From Brevibacterium antiquum (lineage in GTDB: Bacteria; Actinomycetota; Actinomycetes; Actinomycetales; Brevibacteriaceae): DNA of 64,000 bases. The DNA lies in assembly GCF_016107655.1 (NCBI RefSeq), contig NZ_JABASX010000005.1:62001-126000 (forward strand). Reading direction: 5' to 3'. The notes beneath the pieces were generated by a model, which was not told the DNA's origin, ran no database searches, and worked only from the letters and a program-made list of their open reading frames with translations. Both the position numbers and the translations under genes were made by a program. Below, piece after piece: positions 49,964 to 58,975 of the stretch (position 1 is the first letter of the stretch; every line of letters starts with the position of its first letter).

Positions 49964-51616
49964 CTACGAGTTCACGCGAATAACTTCCTCCTGATACGGC
50001 GCAATGACCGCGCCCGAGATCCGCAGATCGAGGACCAGGAACTTCCGTTCGGCGACCGGTGTCGCCTTCCACTCGTTGACCACCTCGAGGTCGGCCAGCG
50101 AATGGACGGCAACACCGTGCCCTCCTGCCGCACTGCCCAGCGCCGCGAAGTCGATCTCATCGATGAGCATCGGTGCCTTATTCAATCCCTTGAGTCCGTA
50201 CAGATTCACCTCGGCACCATAGGCGGCATCATTGAACACGACGGCCATGCCGCGGCCTCCGGCTGAACGGATTGCGGTGTCGAGGTCTGACAGGGCCATG
50301 GCGCCGCCCCCGTCGCCGGTGGTGAGAACGATCGTCGAATCCTGATTGGCGCGTGCCGCACCTGCAACGCTGTGCCAGCCGAGACCGATCGACTGGAACG
50401 CAGTGCCGACCATCGCCAGACGATCGGGTGCGCTGGGCTCCCAGAACATGTTCGCCCACGCGATGAAGTGACCGCCGTCGGAGACGACGACTCGGTCCTC
50501 GGGCATCAGCTCACCGAGGCGTGCCGCCGCAGCACGTGGATCCAGGCGACCATCCTCGGCGAATTCCGTACCCATTTCGTAGGCCCGGTCGGCAGCCGTA
50601 TCCACGGTCTCGCGCCACCCGCTCGCTACCGCACCCGAGGCCTCCAGTCGTGTGACCAGCTCGCCCGCAGCAAGCTTCACATCGCCGCGGATGAAACCCC
50701 CGACCCGGGCATTCGTGGCCCGATCATCGGTGTCGATCTGCCAGACCGCAGTCGATGGGTGGAACAGCTCGCCGAAGCGCATCGTGAACTGGTTGAGCGA
50801 AGCCCCGAAGACGACGGCGAGGTCAGCCTCACGGATTCGCTCCATGGCCTCAGGGGCACCGAACCCTCCGGCCACGCCGAGGTCATGGTCGGCGTCTGGG
50901 AAGACATTGCGGCCAAGAGCGGTCGTCGTAGTCAACGCCCCTGTGGCTTCTGCCAGGGCGCCGAGCTCGGCCTCTGCACCGGCCAACCACGCTCCTCGGC
51001 CGGCCAGCAGGATCGGTCGTTCCGCCTCGGCGAGGGCAGCCGTCAGACGATCGAGCGAGGTCTGTGAGAACTCGGACGAGGGTGCCAGGGGAGTGGGTCG
51101 TCCGGGTCCTGGAACCGAGGGAACCTCCCCGATGTCGAGGGTTGCGACATCGTAGGGGATCGCGAGGACGACGGGCACTCGGTACGTCAGCGCGTGCTCG
51201 ATTGCGGTGACTGTCGCGGCCGCCGCATCGACGCGTCCGACGGTATAGGTGCGCACACCCACCGCCGAGGCCATAGCGATCTGGTCGACGTCCCAGGGAC
51301 GCGGCCCGGACGTGGGTTCGTCACCGACGACAAGGACGAGGGGAACATTGGCCTGCGCAGCCTCGGCCAGCGCAGTGAGGGTGTTCGTGAACCCGGCGCC
51401 GTAGGTGGTGGTGGCCGCAGCGATTCTACCGGAGGTGCGGAAGTGCGCATCGGCGGCGACGACGGCGCCGGCTTCGTGTCGAACGGCAGTGTAGGTCGCC
51501 GAGGTGGAGGTCAGCAGAGCATCGAGGAAGTAGGCGTTGCCGTTGCCCATGAGTCCGAAGACTTCATCGATGTGGTGGGCCAGAGTGTGGGCGACGTGTG
51601 CCGAAGTGTGAGCCAT
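49964..51616 (-). CDS. Thiamine-diphosphate enzyme (acetolactate synthase-like), second paralogue
   Basis: 550 residues of the three-domain ThDP fold. RHEAGAVVAADAHF holds the catalytic Glu of the pyrimidine domain. The ThDP/metal motif begins GDGGGAMALSDLDTAIR and ends VFNDAAYG in place of the usual GDG...NN. The FAD-domain sequence is weak. Related enzymes are 2-oxo-acid decarboxylases, sulfoacetaldehyde acetyltransferases and acetolactate synthases; valine/isoleucine synthesis is unlikely without a small subunit. The ATG at 51616 has AAAGG upstream. It follows the symporter gene on the minus strand but is separated by a 325-bp gap with a hairpin. Confidence 0.75.
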   Translation of the reverse strand: MAHTSAHVAHTLAHHIDEVFGLMGNGNAYFLDALLTSTSATYTAVRHEAGAVVAADAHFRTSGRIAAATTTYGAGFTNTLTALAEAAQANVPLVLVVGDEPTSGPRPWDVDQIAMASAVGVRTYTVGRVDAAAATVTAIEHALTYRVPVVLAIPYDVATLDIGEVPSVPGPGRPTPLAPSSEFSQTSLDRLTAALAEAERPILLAGRGAWLAGAEAELGALAEATGALTTTTALGRNVFPDADHDLGVAGGFGAPEAMERIREADLAVVFGASLNQFTMRFGELFHPSTAVWQIDTDDRATNARVGGFIRGDVKLAAGELVTRLEASGAVASGWRETVDTAADRAYEMGTEFAEDGRLDPRAAAARLGELMPEDRVVVSDGGHFIAWANMFWEPSAPDRLAMVGTAFQSIGLGWHSVAGAARANQDSTIVLTTGDGGGAMALSDLDTAIRSAGGRGMAVVFNDAAYGAEVNLYGLKGLNKAPMLIDEIDFAALGSAAGGHGVAVHSLADLEVVNEWKATPVAERKFLVLDLRISGAVIAPYQEEVIRVNS

Positions 51617-51840
51617 CAGGGGCCTTTCGCGGATGAGAGATATGGAAGAGAACGATCCATATGTGTCTCACACGCGATTTCCGCGGCTTCGCGCTCCTTT
51701 TTCGAGCGCCGGCTGTTCGGCAGCAACCGGATTCGACGTTGGCACCGGCCTGACCATTCGAATATAGATCACGGCAGGCCGGTCGGCAAAGTTCTGCTGG
51801 TCCACATGGACCTGCTGCACCGAGAAACGGGCCGAACGTC

Positions 51841-51887
51841 GAAAAACGCACGCGCGCATGAGAGATTCGACGCAGCGTGCGTTTCTC
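51841..51887. terminator. Hairpin between symporter and second ThDP gene
   Basis: 13-nt arms 51841-51853 and 51875-51887 pair with one mismatch around a 21-nt loop. They lie in the 325-bp gap (51617-51941) after the symporter stop on the minus strand. The rest of that gap, which contains the probable promoter of the ThDP gene, shows nothing else I can support. Confidence 0.6.
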
Positions 51888-51941
51888 GATGGCAGCTCCG
51901 CAGCGCAGCCAGCTGTGGGGTTGCTGGTGGCTGGGTGCCTG

Positions 51942-53459
51942 CTACCGGTTCAGGCGTTCCTTCCATGCGGCCATGACCTCCGGTGGTGTCGGCTTCGATG
52001 CCAGGGAGCCGATGACGTAGCCGAGCAGTGAGGCGATGAGACCCAGGTAGATGGCCTCGTTCGAGTAGATTCCCATGGTGATCATGATGACGATCGTGGT
52101 GAGTGAACCCAGGATCATGCCCGCCATGACGCCGATGATGTTGCCGCGTTTGAAGATCAGCCCACCGAGGATCGGGATGAACAGTCCCGCTACCAGCAGG
52201 TTGTAGGCGACCGTCAGTGCCTCGACGACACTGGGCATGATCATCGCAAGGATGAGGGTGACGACGCCGAGTCCGATGAGGTAGATGCGAGAATCACGGA
52301 TCTCGTCTCCGGTCTCGCGGACCAGGGACTTCACCAGCGTCGACTTCCTCGCCCCGCCGGAGCTGAGAGGAGAATCGTCGCCGTGCACCGAATCGGCGTC
52401 ACCGGCCGATTCGGCAGTCACCGGAACGATGTCCTTGCGAGCAAGCAGGGGTTCGACGATGTCCTGACGGCACACCGTCGCAGCCGCCATGAGCGAGCCC
52501 GACGCCGTTGACATCATGGCTGCCAGTGCCGCGGCGAGGACGAGTCCGCCCAGCAGCGGCGACATCGCAGCGTCGACGACGGCGACGAACACATCGTCTT
52601 GGACTTCGATGCCGGGAACGATCTTCGTGGCGGCCATGCCGATGAGCGCACCGGCCACAGCGTAGAGCAGGCAGTAGATGCCTGCGGAGAGCCCACCCCA
52701 CCTGGCCACGCCCGGGCTGCGCGCGGTGAACACTCGCTGCCAGATGTCCTGGCCGATGAGCAGTCCCAGTGTGTAGATGAGGATGTAGCCCAGTATCGCC
52801 TGCCAGCCGATGCCGACCGGACTGGTCTGCTCGGCAGGCATCGAGGCGAACAGTTCGGTGATGCCACCGGACTTGTTCAGCACGATCGGCAGCATGATGA
52901 GGAAGATGCCGATGGTCTGGATGAAGAACTGCACGAAGTCGGTCAGCGTGATCGACCACATTCCGCCGAGCATCGAATAGAGGATGACGATTCCGCCGCC
53001 GATGAGCACCGACCAGAACTTATTGATGTCGAAGAGCGCGTGGAAGATCGTCGCATAGGCGACCGTCGACGTCGTCGAGATCATCAGCCCGTAGGCGGTC
53101 ATGATCGCGCCCGAGACCAGGCGGGAGCCTTTTCCGTACCGCAGCTCCAGCATCTGCGAGACCGTGTAGATCTCCAGCTTCTGGATCCTCGGAGCGAAGA
53201 ACAGCGAGAGCGCGATGATGCCCAGGCCGATGCTGAAGACGAGCCACATCCCCGACAGCCCCGAGGTGTAGCCGAGGCCGACGCCGCCGATCGTCGAGGC
53301 CCCGCCGAGAACGACGGCGGACATCGTGCCCGTGTACAGCCACCCGCCCAGGCGGCGGCCTGCGACCAGGAAATCGTCCTGATTCTTCGCCTTGTACCGG
53401 CCCCAGATTCCGAATCCCACCATTGCGGCGAGATAGATGATGACGACTAGAGAGTCCAC
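51942..53459 (-). CDS. Sodium:solute symporter (SSS family)
   Basis: 505 residues from the GTG at 53459 (AAAGGG upstream). About thirteen helices. FGIWGRYKAKNQDDFLVAGRRLGGWLYTGTMSAVVLGGASTIGGVGLGY is the N-terminal SSS signature, with the sodium-binding region of LeuT-fold transporters. A cytoplasmic insertion (about 345-375) is acidic and serine-rich. It would import an organic substrate with Na+. Its position between two ThDP genes and a ureohydrolase suggests a guanidino or amino compound, but SSS substrates cannot be read from sequence. Confidence 0.87.
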   Translation of the reverse strand: MDSLVVIIYLAAMVGFGIWGRYKAKNQDDFLVAGRRLGGWLYTGTMSAVVLGGASTIGGVGLGYTSGLSGMWLVFSIGLGIIALSLFFAPRIQKLEIYTVSQMLELRYGKGSRLVSGAIMTAYGLMISTTSTVAYATIFHALFDINKFWSVLIGGGIVILYSMLGGMWSITLTDFVQFFIQTIGIFLIMLPIVLNKSGGITELFASMPAEQTSPVGIGWQAILGYILIYTLGLLIGQDIWQRVFTARSPGVARWGGLSAGIYCLLYAVAGALIGMAATKIVPGIEVQDDVFVAVVDAAMSPLLGGLVLAAALAAMMSTASGSLMAAATVCRQDIVEPLLARKDIVPVTAESAGDADSVHGDDSPLSSGGARKSTLVKSLVRETGDEIRDSRIYLIGLGVVTLILAMIMPSVVEALTVAYNLLVAGLFIPILGGLIFKRGNIIGVMAGMILGSLTTIVIMITMGIYSNEAIYLGLIASLLGYVIGSLASKPTPPEVMAAWKERLNR

Positions 53460-53508
53460 GTCGACCCTTTCATGATTGATTGCGCGGGCAATCGGCTAAG
53501 TGGGTGCC

Positions 53509-55194
53509 TCAGCACCCGACGGTGATGTGAATGGTGGTGGGAATGGTCCGATCGAGCGCCTCGGCGACGGCGGTCGGGAGCAGCTCGTCGATGTCGGACT
53601 CAGCAATCGTGACTCCGGCCCCGCCCATGGACTGGCCCAGGGCCGCGAAGTCGGGACGGGCGAGTCTGACTGCGAACGGCTCGATCGTCCGGTCGACCAT
53701 CTGAGCTTCGATTTCGGCGTATCCGCCGTTGTCGACGATGACGAAGGGAATCCCCAACCCCAGTTCGCCCGCCGTCATCAGCTCCTGGATGGAGAACATG
53801 GCAGCTCCGTCTCCGAGGATGCAGGCAACCGGACGCGCACTGTCGGCCAGCTTTGCCCCGATGGCCGCAGGAATTCCATAGCCCAAGGTCGCAAAACCGG
53901 GCATGTAGAGCAGCTGGTCGGGTGTGCTGGCCGTGAGCGCGTGCACCGATCCGTCGTACGTGACCTGGGACGAGTCCCCGGCGATGACCACGGACGGTCC
54001 CGCGCCCTGTTCGACGAGGCGAGTGACACGAGCGCCGATGGACTCGAAGTCGAAGTCCGAACCCCAGGAGGCTCGGATCTCCTGAACGCGTTCGGCTCCG
54101 CTTCCGGTGGAGGTGACTTCTCTCGCCGAGGTGGTCGTGGGCGCGTTCTCGTCCAGCTCGGTCATCAGTGCGGTGAGGAATTCCCCTGCATCGGCGCAGG
54201 CGAGGATGTCCCCGCCGAGGTTCTTGCCCAGCTGATCGGGGTCGATATCGCAGCGGATGACGACCTGAGTGGAGGCCTCGTCGCGGATGCCAGCCGATGT
54301 CTGGGCGCCGATGAGTCCGCCCCAGAGGTCGGAGTCGGCGAGTTCGGAGCCGAGGACGATGAGCACATCGGCTGACGCGGACTCGGCTTGAACGCTGGGG
54401 AAGCGAACGTTGGAGCCCAAGGACAGCGGGTGGTCCTCGGAGATGATGCCCTTGCCATTGGCGGTTGTGGCCACAGGGGCCTCGAGTTCCTCCGCGAATG
54501 CCCTGACCTCGGCGCTCGCCTTGCGGGCCCCGCCACCGGCGATGATGAGCGGACGACTTGCACTGCCCACCGCCTCGGCGGCACGGGAGACTACTCGTGG
54601 ATCCAGGCCCGGACGGCGGCCCGGGATCTGCGTCGGCACACTGCCGTTCCAGACGCCTTCGAGCACGTCGAGGGGAACCTCGATGTGCACGGGACCGGGA
54701 CGTGAGGAGGAGAACATGGCGAACGCTTCGGCGACGGCCTGCGCAGCACCCTCGGCCGTGCGGGTGCGCTGAGAGGAGACCAACAGGCGGTTCAGCGCCC
54801 CGGAGGAGTCCTTTGTCTCATGGAGCATTCCGACATCGGCGCGCTCGAGCCCGGTGGGAACACCGGGGGAGAGGATGAGCATCGGGCGTGACTCCGCATA
54901 GGCGGTCGCCGCGGCCGTGATGACATTCGTCAGCCCCGGACCCGAGGTGGTGATGACGACTCCGGGTTTGCCGGAGACGAGGAAATATCCGTCGGCACCG
55001 TAGCCGGCACCCTGCTCGTGGCGTGGTGTGATGGCACGGATGCCGAATTCGCTCAGGTGTCGGTAGAACTCGAGGTTGTGTGTGCCGGGAATTCCGAAGA
55101 TCGTGTCGACGCCGTGCGCGGCCAGGGTCGCGATGACGGCCCGGCCGCCGTTGCGGAACTCCTCGCCGGGCGTGGTGTTCTTGTCATCTGCCAT
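53509..55194 (-). CDS. Thiamine-diphosphate-dependent enzyme, AruI/acetolactate synthase-like
   Basis: 561 residues from the ATG at 55194, two bases from the end of the ureohydrolase gene. The catalytic Glu is in PRHEQGAGYGADGYF; FGIPGTHNLEFYRHL is typical of the family; the ThDP motif runs GDGAAMFSIQELMTAGELGLGIPFVIVDNGGY. No acetolactate synthase regulatory subunit is nearby. Coupling to a ureohydrolase fits 2-ketoarginine decarboxylase (AruI) of the arginine transaminase route, which makes 4-guanidinobutyraldehyde. That activity is inferred from context; pyruvate or other keto acids cannot be excluded. Confidence 0.78.
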   Translation of the reverse strand: MADDKNTTPGEEFRNGGRAVIATLAAHGVDTIFGIPGTHNLEFYRHLSEFGIRAITPRHEQGAGYGADGYFLVSGKPGVVITTSGPGLTNVITAAATAYAESRPMLILSPGVPTGLERADVGMLHETKDSSGALNRLLVSSQRTRTAEGAAQAVAEAFAMFSSSRPGPVHIEVPLDVLEGVWNGSVPTQIPGRRPGLDPRVVSRAAEAVGSASRPLIIAGGGARKASAEVRAFAEELEAPVATTANGKGIISEDHPLSLGSNVRFPSVQAESASADVLIVLGSELADSDLWGGLIGAQTSAGIRDEASTQVVIRCDIDPDQLGKNLGGDILACADAGEFLTALMTELDENAPTTTSAREVTSTGSGAERVQEIRASWGSDFDFESIGARVTRLVEQGAGPSVVIAGDSSQVTYDGSVHALTASTPDQLLYMPGFATLGYGIPAAIGAKLADSARPVACILGDGAAMFSIQELMTAGELGLGIPFVIVDNGGYAEIEAQMVDRTIEPFAVRLARPDFAALGQSMGGAGVTIAESDIDELLPTAVAEALDRTIPTTIHITVGC

Positions 55195-55196
55195 CG

Positions 55197-56207
55197 TCAG
55201 ACTCCGAGTGCTTCGCCGCTGGGGCCCGACGGTCCGGTGAGACCATTGGCCTCGGCGGCCCACAGGGAGAGCATTTCGTAGCCGACGTGGGCGGCGGCGA
55301 GTCCGGTGATCTCGGCATGGTCATAGGCGGGCGCCACTTCGACGATCTCGGCTCCGACGACGTTGAGTCCCTGCAGTCCGCGAATCGAGTTGAGCAGTTC
55401 GCGGCTCGTCATGCCGCCGGCCTCGGGGGTGCCTGTGCCAGGGGCGGCAGCAGGGTCGAGGACGTCGATGTCGACCGACAGGTAGACGGGTGCATCGCCG
55501 AGTCGTCTGCGCATCCGTGCCACGACTTCCTGGACGGACGTGAACTGGTAGTCGTCGCTGCGGATGATCTGGAATCCGAGCACAGCATCGTCTTCTAGGT
55601 CCTTTTCGCCGTAGAGGGGTCCGCGGATGCCGACATGCATGCAGGACTCGAGGTCGAGCAGGCCTTCTTCGCTGGCACGGCGGAACGGGGTGCCGTGCGT
55701 GTACGGGGCACCGAAGTAGGTGTCCCAGGTGTCGAGGTGGGCGTCGAAGTGCAGGACCGCGATCTTACCGTGCGTCTTGTGCAGGGACCGCAGGTTCGGC
55801 AGGGCCAGTGTGTGGTCGCCGCCGAGTGTGAGCAGCTTCGCCCCATCGGCGCGCATCTCATCGGCGGTCCGTTCGACTTCGGTGATGGCCTCTTCGATGT
55901 CGAAGGGGTTGACGCCCAGGTCACCGCAGTCGGCGACCTGCTGCCAGGTGAACGCGTGGACGTTCGTTGCCTGGTTGTAGGGGCGCAGCAGCTTGGAGGA
56001 CTGGCGGATGTGGGCGGGGCCGAATCGTGCTCCCGGACGGTAGCTGACGCCGGCGTCGAAGGGGACTCCGAGGATCTTGACGTCGATCTTCTCACCCGGT
56101 CGCTGTGCTTCGACCTCGTCGATGCGCGGGAGCAGGCCGAAGGTCGGTGGCCCCGCGAAACGTGGTGTCTGGCTGTAATCGGCTGGTCCAATGGGCTGAG
56201 TCGACAT
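55197..56207 (-). CDS. Ureohydrolase (agmatinase/guanidinobutyrase family)
   Basis: 336 residues. Binuclear manganese signatures: [22 protein letters not shown] (the DAHxD box) and [29 protein letters not shown] (the DxDxxDP box). The start ATG at 56207 has AGAGGAGAG upstream. The family covers agmatinase, 4-guanidinobutyrase, proclavaminate amidinohydrolase and arginase; the GTGTPEAGG sequence favours the agmatinase/guanidinobutyrase branch. Products would be urea and putrescine, or urea and GABA. It is first in a minus-strand set with the ThDP enzyme and symporter, and divergent from the PucR gene. Confidence 0.87.
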   Translation of the reverse strand: MSTQPIGPADYSQTPRFAGPPTFGLLPRIDEVEAQRPGEKIDVKILGVPFDAGVSYRPGARFGPAHIRQSSKLLRPYNQATNVHAFTWQQVADCGDLGVNPFDIEEAITEVERTADEMRADGAKLLTLGGDHTLALPNLRSLHKTHGKIAVLHFDAHLDTWDTYFGAPYTHGTPFRRASEEGLLDLESCMHVGIRGPLYGEKDLEDDAVLGFQIIRSDDYQFTSVQEVVARMRRRLGDAPVYLSVDIDVLDPAAAPGTGTPEAGGMTSRELLNSIRGLQGLNVVGAEIVEVAPAYDHAEITGLAAAHVGYEMLSLWAAEANGLTGPSGPSGEALGV

Positions 56208-56285
56208 CGGCTCTCCTCTGAATTCGTGAGTGTTCTCGGTGGTGTGTGATTGCCATCAGCCTAGGACGTGGCTCACACAACGCGA

Positions 56286-56335
56286 ATATCCATCATGGTG
56301 TATTTGGAAAAACGGATATCCATTGCGGATAGTAT
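56286..56335 (+). promoter_or_regulatory. Divergent promoter with ATATCCAT repeats before pucR-like gene
   Basis: ATATCCAT occurs at 56286-56293 and 56316-56323, exactly 30 bp apart (three helical turns); an inverted, shorter ATGGAT follows at 56334. GGATATCC (56314-56321) is an 8-bp palindrome. TAGTAT (56330-56335) is a plausible -10 for the plus strand, placing the start site near the ATG at 56343. These are candidate PucR-type sites governing both genes. Confidence 0.5.
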
Positions 56336-56342
56336 GGATCTC

Positions 56343-57806
56343 ATGGTCACCTTGGGTCAGCTCTGGGCACGTCAGGAACTCGCGCTCGACGTCGTCGTCG
56401 ATTCGCCGAGCGCCGGATCGGCCGACGTTACGATCGTGCACTCCTCGGAGCTGCCCGCGGTCGACGAATGGTTGGCCGGGGGAGAGGTCCTGCTCACGAT
56501 CGGCGTCGGCCAGGACCTCGGCGGCGAGGGCGTGGGTGACTATGTCCGGCGCCTCAAGCGTGTGGGTGTCCTTGCACTCGGCATCGGCCTGGGTTCCGCT
56601 TTGCCGTGGCAGGCGCTTCCACCGGCACTGATCGAGCACGCAGAAGCTCACGGGCTTCCACTGTTCGGGGTCCCCGAACCTGTTCCGTTCGTCGCAGTCG
56701 TCGATGCCTTCACGAGAATGCGTGAGGAGGAGACGAACCGAGAGCTCACCCGGGCCAGCAGTGCGGGGCGGCGGTTCGCCACCGACCTCGCACACCAGGG
56801 GCCCGCCGCGCTTGTCGCTGATCTGGCCAGCACTTTGGGCACGGACGTTCGGTTCGTCTCACCCACAGGCAGGGGACTGACCGGCACCGATGCCGAGAAC
56901 CTTGTGCGTCATGACCTGATTGCCGAAGCTCTCAAACCCTCGATGGCCCCACGTCTTCTGCGTACTGAGCTGGGAATCGTCGAAGCCGTTCCGGTCGGAG
57001 ACGAGCAGGTTCGAGGATGGATCCTCGCCCCCGCCGAGGTGACCGGCAATCCGCGCACCCGTGGCCTGCTGCTGTCCACTGCAGCGGCACTGCTGAGTCT
57101 GAGCATCACAGAGGTCCCACCTCGGCGATCGGATTCAGAGCTCTTCACGACTCCCTTGACGGCAGGACAGGCTCGGGCCGAGTGGGTGCGTGAGACCGGC
57201 CTGGCTCCGGTCTCGCGAGTGAAGTTCACGGTCTTCGGCAATGTGCGTGGCGGGGACCCGGAGACGCTGCTGGGTGATCTGGGTGATGGAACACTCCTGG
57301 TCCGCGCCGGTTCGATGCTCGGGGTCATCGAACCCGGTACTCAGAGTGCGGACCCGGGCCGCCTCGATGCGGCCGAACTGGCAGCGGATCATGCCAGTAC
57401 GGTCGATCGGGTTGCGGAGGTCACCGGACTCGAGAGGCTGTTTGCGAAGATGATCCCACTGACCCAGGTCCACCACACCTGGACCGTATGGCGAACGCAG
57501 CACGAAAGCGCGACCTCGGATGTGCGGGCGCTGCTGTCGTCGATCGATGAGTCAGCGGCGCAGAGATTCGTCGACCGAGTACTGGGCACACTCCTGGCCT
57601 CACGCGACGAACAGGACCTGCTGCTGACGCTGCGATCGTTCATCGCAGCAGGAGGAGTGCGGGATGCGATCGCTGCTGAACTCGGCATCCACCGCCACAC
57701 AGTGCGTGCACGGATGGCAAAGATCGAGACGCTGTTGGGCCGCGACCTGAACCAGGCCGAATCGGTCCAAGCCGTAGCCTTGGCCCTTGAGCTTGCAGAA
57801 CTCTGA
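56343..57806 (+). CDS. PucR-family transcriptional regulator
   Basis: 487 residues from the ATG at 56343; ATG 56334 and GTG 56268 are alternatives. The N-terminal PucR domain (about 5-125) has IVHSSELPAVDEWLAGGEVLLTIGVG, the family's ligand-sensing region. A middle GGDEF-like part is weak. The C-terminal helix-turn-helix has RSFIAAGGVRDAIAAELGIHRHTVRARMAKIETLLGRDL (HTH_30). Known members control purine, polyamine, GABA or proline catabolism, usually as activators responding to the substrate. Divergent orientation to the ureohydrolase gene makes that cluster the likely target. Confidence 0.87.
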   Translation: MVTLGQLWARQELALDVVVDSPSAGSADVTIVHSSELPAVDEWLAGGEVLLTIGVGQDLGGEGVGDYVRRLKRVGVLALGIGLGSALPWQALPPALIEHAEAHGLPLFGVPEPVPFVAVVDAFTRMREEETNRELTRASSAGRRFATDLAHQGPAALVADLASTLGTDVRFVSPTGRGLTGTDAENLVRHDLIAEALKPSMAPRLLRTELGIVEAVPVGDEQVRGWILAPAEVTGNPRTRGLLLSTAAALLSLSITEVPPRRSDSELFTTPLTAGQARAEWVRETGLAPVSRVKFTVFGNVRGGDPETLLGDLGDGTLLVRAGSMLGVIEPGTQSADPGRLDAAELAADHASTVDRVAEVTGLERLFAKMIPLTQVHHTWTVWRTQHESATSDVRALLSSIDESAAQRFVDRVLGTLLASRDEQDLLLTLRSFIAAGGVRDAIAAELGIHRHTVRARMAKIETLLGRDLNQAESVQAVALALELAEL

Positions 57807-57842
57807 GAGGTGTCCCGGGCCAGCCCAGCCAGCTCGATGTGC

Positions 57843-58952
57843 TCAGCCGACGTGCTCGGAGTAGAAGGCTGCGGCGACCGCGAGGACACGGTCGAGACCT
57901 TCTTGTTCACCGATGCTGATACGCACCCCGTCGCCGAGGTTGCGCACCGCAACGGCCTGCTCGACGCAGGCATCTTCAAAGGCTGCCGACAGCTGGCCAA
58001 GTGGCAGCCACACGAAGTTCCCCTGCGCCTCAGGTACGTCCCACCCCTGGTCGCGCAGCGCGTGGGCGAAGCCGTCGCGAACGGCTGCGATCTCCTTGGC
58101 TCGGACGTCGACTTCATCGCTGTGGCGCAGTGATTCCAGAGCGGCCGCCTGGCTGATATCGGTGACACCGAAGGGGATGACGGCCTTCAGCAGCCCTTGG
58201 ATCACGGCGGTGCGAGCGAGGGCGTATCCGACTCGCAGGCCTGCCAGGGCATGAGCCTTGGAGAAGGTCCTGACCAGGACGACATTGGGATGATCGGCCA
58301 CAAGGTCGACGCCATTGACGACGCCCTCGGCGGTGGCGAACTCCCAATAGGCCTCGTCGAGGGCGATGAGCACATGGTCTGGCACCTGTGTGAGGAACCG
58401 GCGGACCTCATCGTCGCGAAGTGCTGGTCCCGTCGGATTGTTCGGGGAACAGAGAATGATGAGAGTGGTTCGATCGGTGATCGCCGCCGCCATGGCGTCC
58501 AGATCGTGTCGACCGTCGTCGCGCACCGGCACCTCGATCCGTTTCGAGCCGGCCAGCCCTGTCGTCTGGGGATACATTTCGAATGACGGCCAGGGGTAGA
58601 TCGCTTCCGTGGTGGCGTCCGAAGTGATCTGGGTCAGTGCCACGAGCAGTTCGCTGGCGCCGGTGGTCACGACGAGTTCATCGATGCTCACGCCGAGGCG
58701 CTCGGCCAGCTCGGTGCGCAGCGCCAGTGCTCCGTCATCGGGGTACAGAGCCGGGTTCTTCGCGTGAGCGACCATGGCGTCGGTGACCGCCGGCAGCGGC
58801 TCGAGGTAGTTTTCGTTCGAGGACAGCTTGAACGAGGCGAGCCCGTCGATTCGCTTGGGCGCCTTCCCCGGAACGTACGGCGGGAATGTTGTCAGCGAGG
58901 CCCGCAGCCGCGGGGTCGAAGTGCTGCCAGCAGAGGTGTCCGGAGAGTTCAT
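57843..58952 (-). CDS. HisC/Pat-like class I/II aminotransferase
   Basis: 369 residues, fold-type I PLP enzyme. LSSNENYLEPLPAV matches the HisC start (SxNExPxGP-like); CSPNNPTGPALRDDEV and LIALDEAYWEF hold the Asn, Asp and Tyr contacts; the Schiff-base Lys is in VRTFSKAHALAGLRVGY. In actinobacteria this subgroup includes histidinol-phosphate aminotransferase and the aromatic aminotransferase Pat. Without his genes nearby Pat is more likely. Convergent with the PucR gene by 36 bp. A role as the amino-acid transaminase of the neighbouring island is possible but unproven. Confidence 0.84.
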   Translation of the reverse strand: MNSPDTSAGSTSTPRLRASLTTFPPYVPGKAPKRIDGLASFKLSSNENYLEPLPAVTDAMVAHAKNPALYPDDGALALRTELAERLGVSIDELVVTTGASELLVALTQITSDATTEAIYPWPSFEMYPQTTGLAGSKRIEVPVRDDGRHDLDAMAAAITDRTTLIILCSPNNPTGPALRDDEVRRFLTQVPDHVLIALDEAYWEFATAEGVVNGVDLVADHPNVVLVRTFSKAHALAGLRVGYALARTAVIQGLLKAVIPFGVTDISQAAALESLRHSDEVDVRAKEIAAVRDGFAHALRDQGWDVPEAQGNFVWLPLGQLSAAFEDACVEQAVAVRNLGDGVRISIGEQEGLDRVLAVAAAFYSEHVG

Positions 58953-58975
58953 GGACTCATGATTTCACAGGTGCC

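Noticed and set aside
49964-51616. Biosynthetic acetolactate synthase (ilvB)
   Set aside because: No small regulatory subunit or ilv neighbours, and the ThDP motif departs from the usual form.
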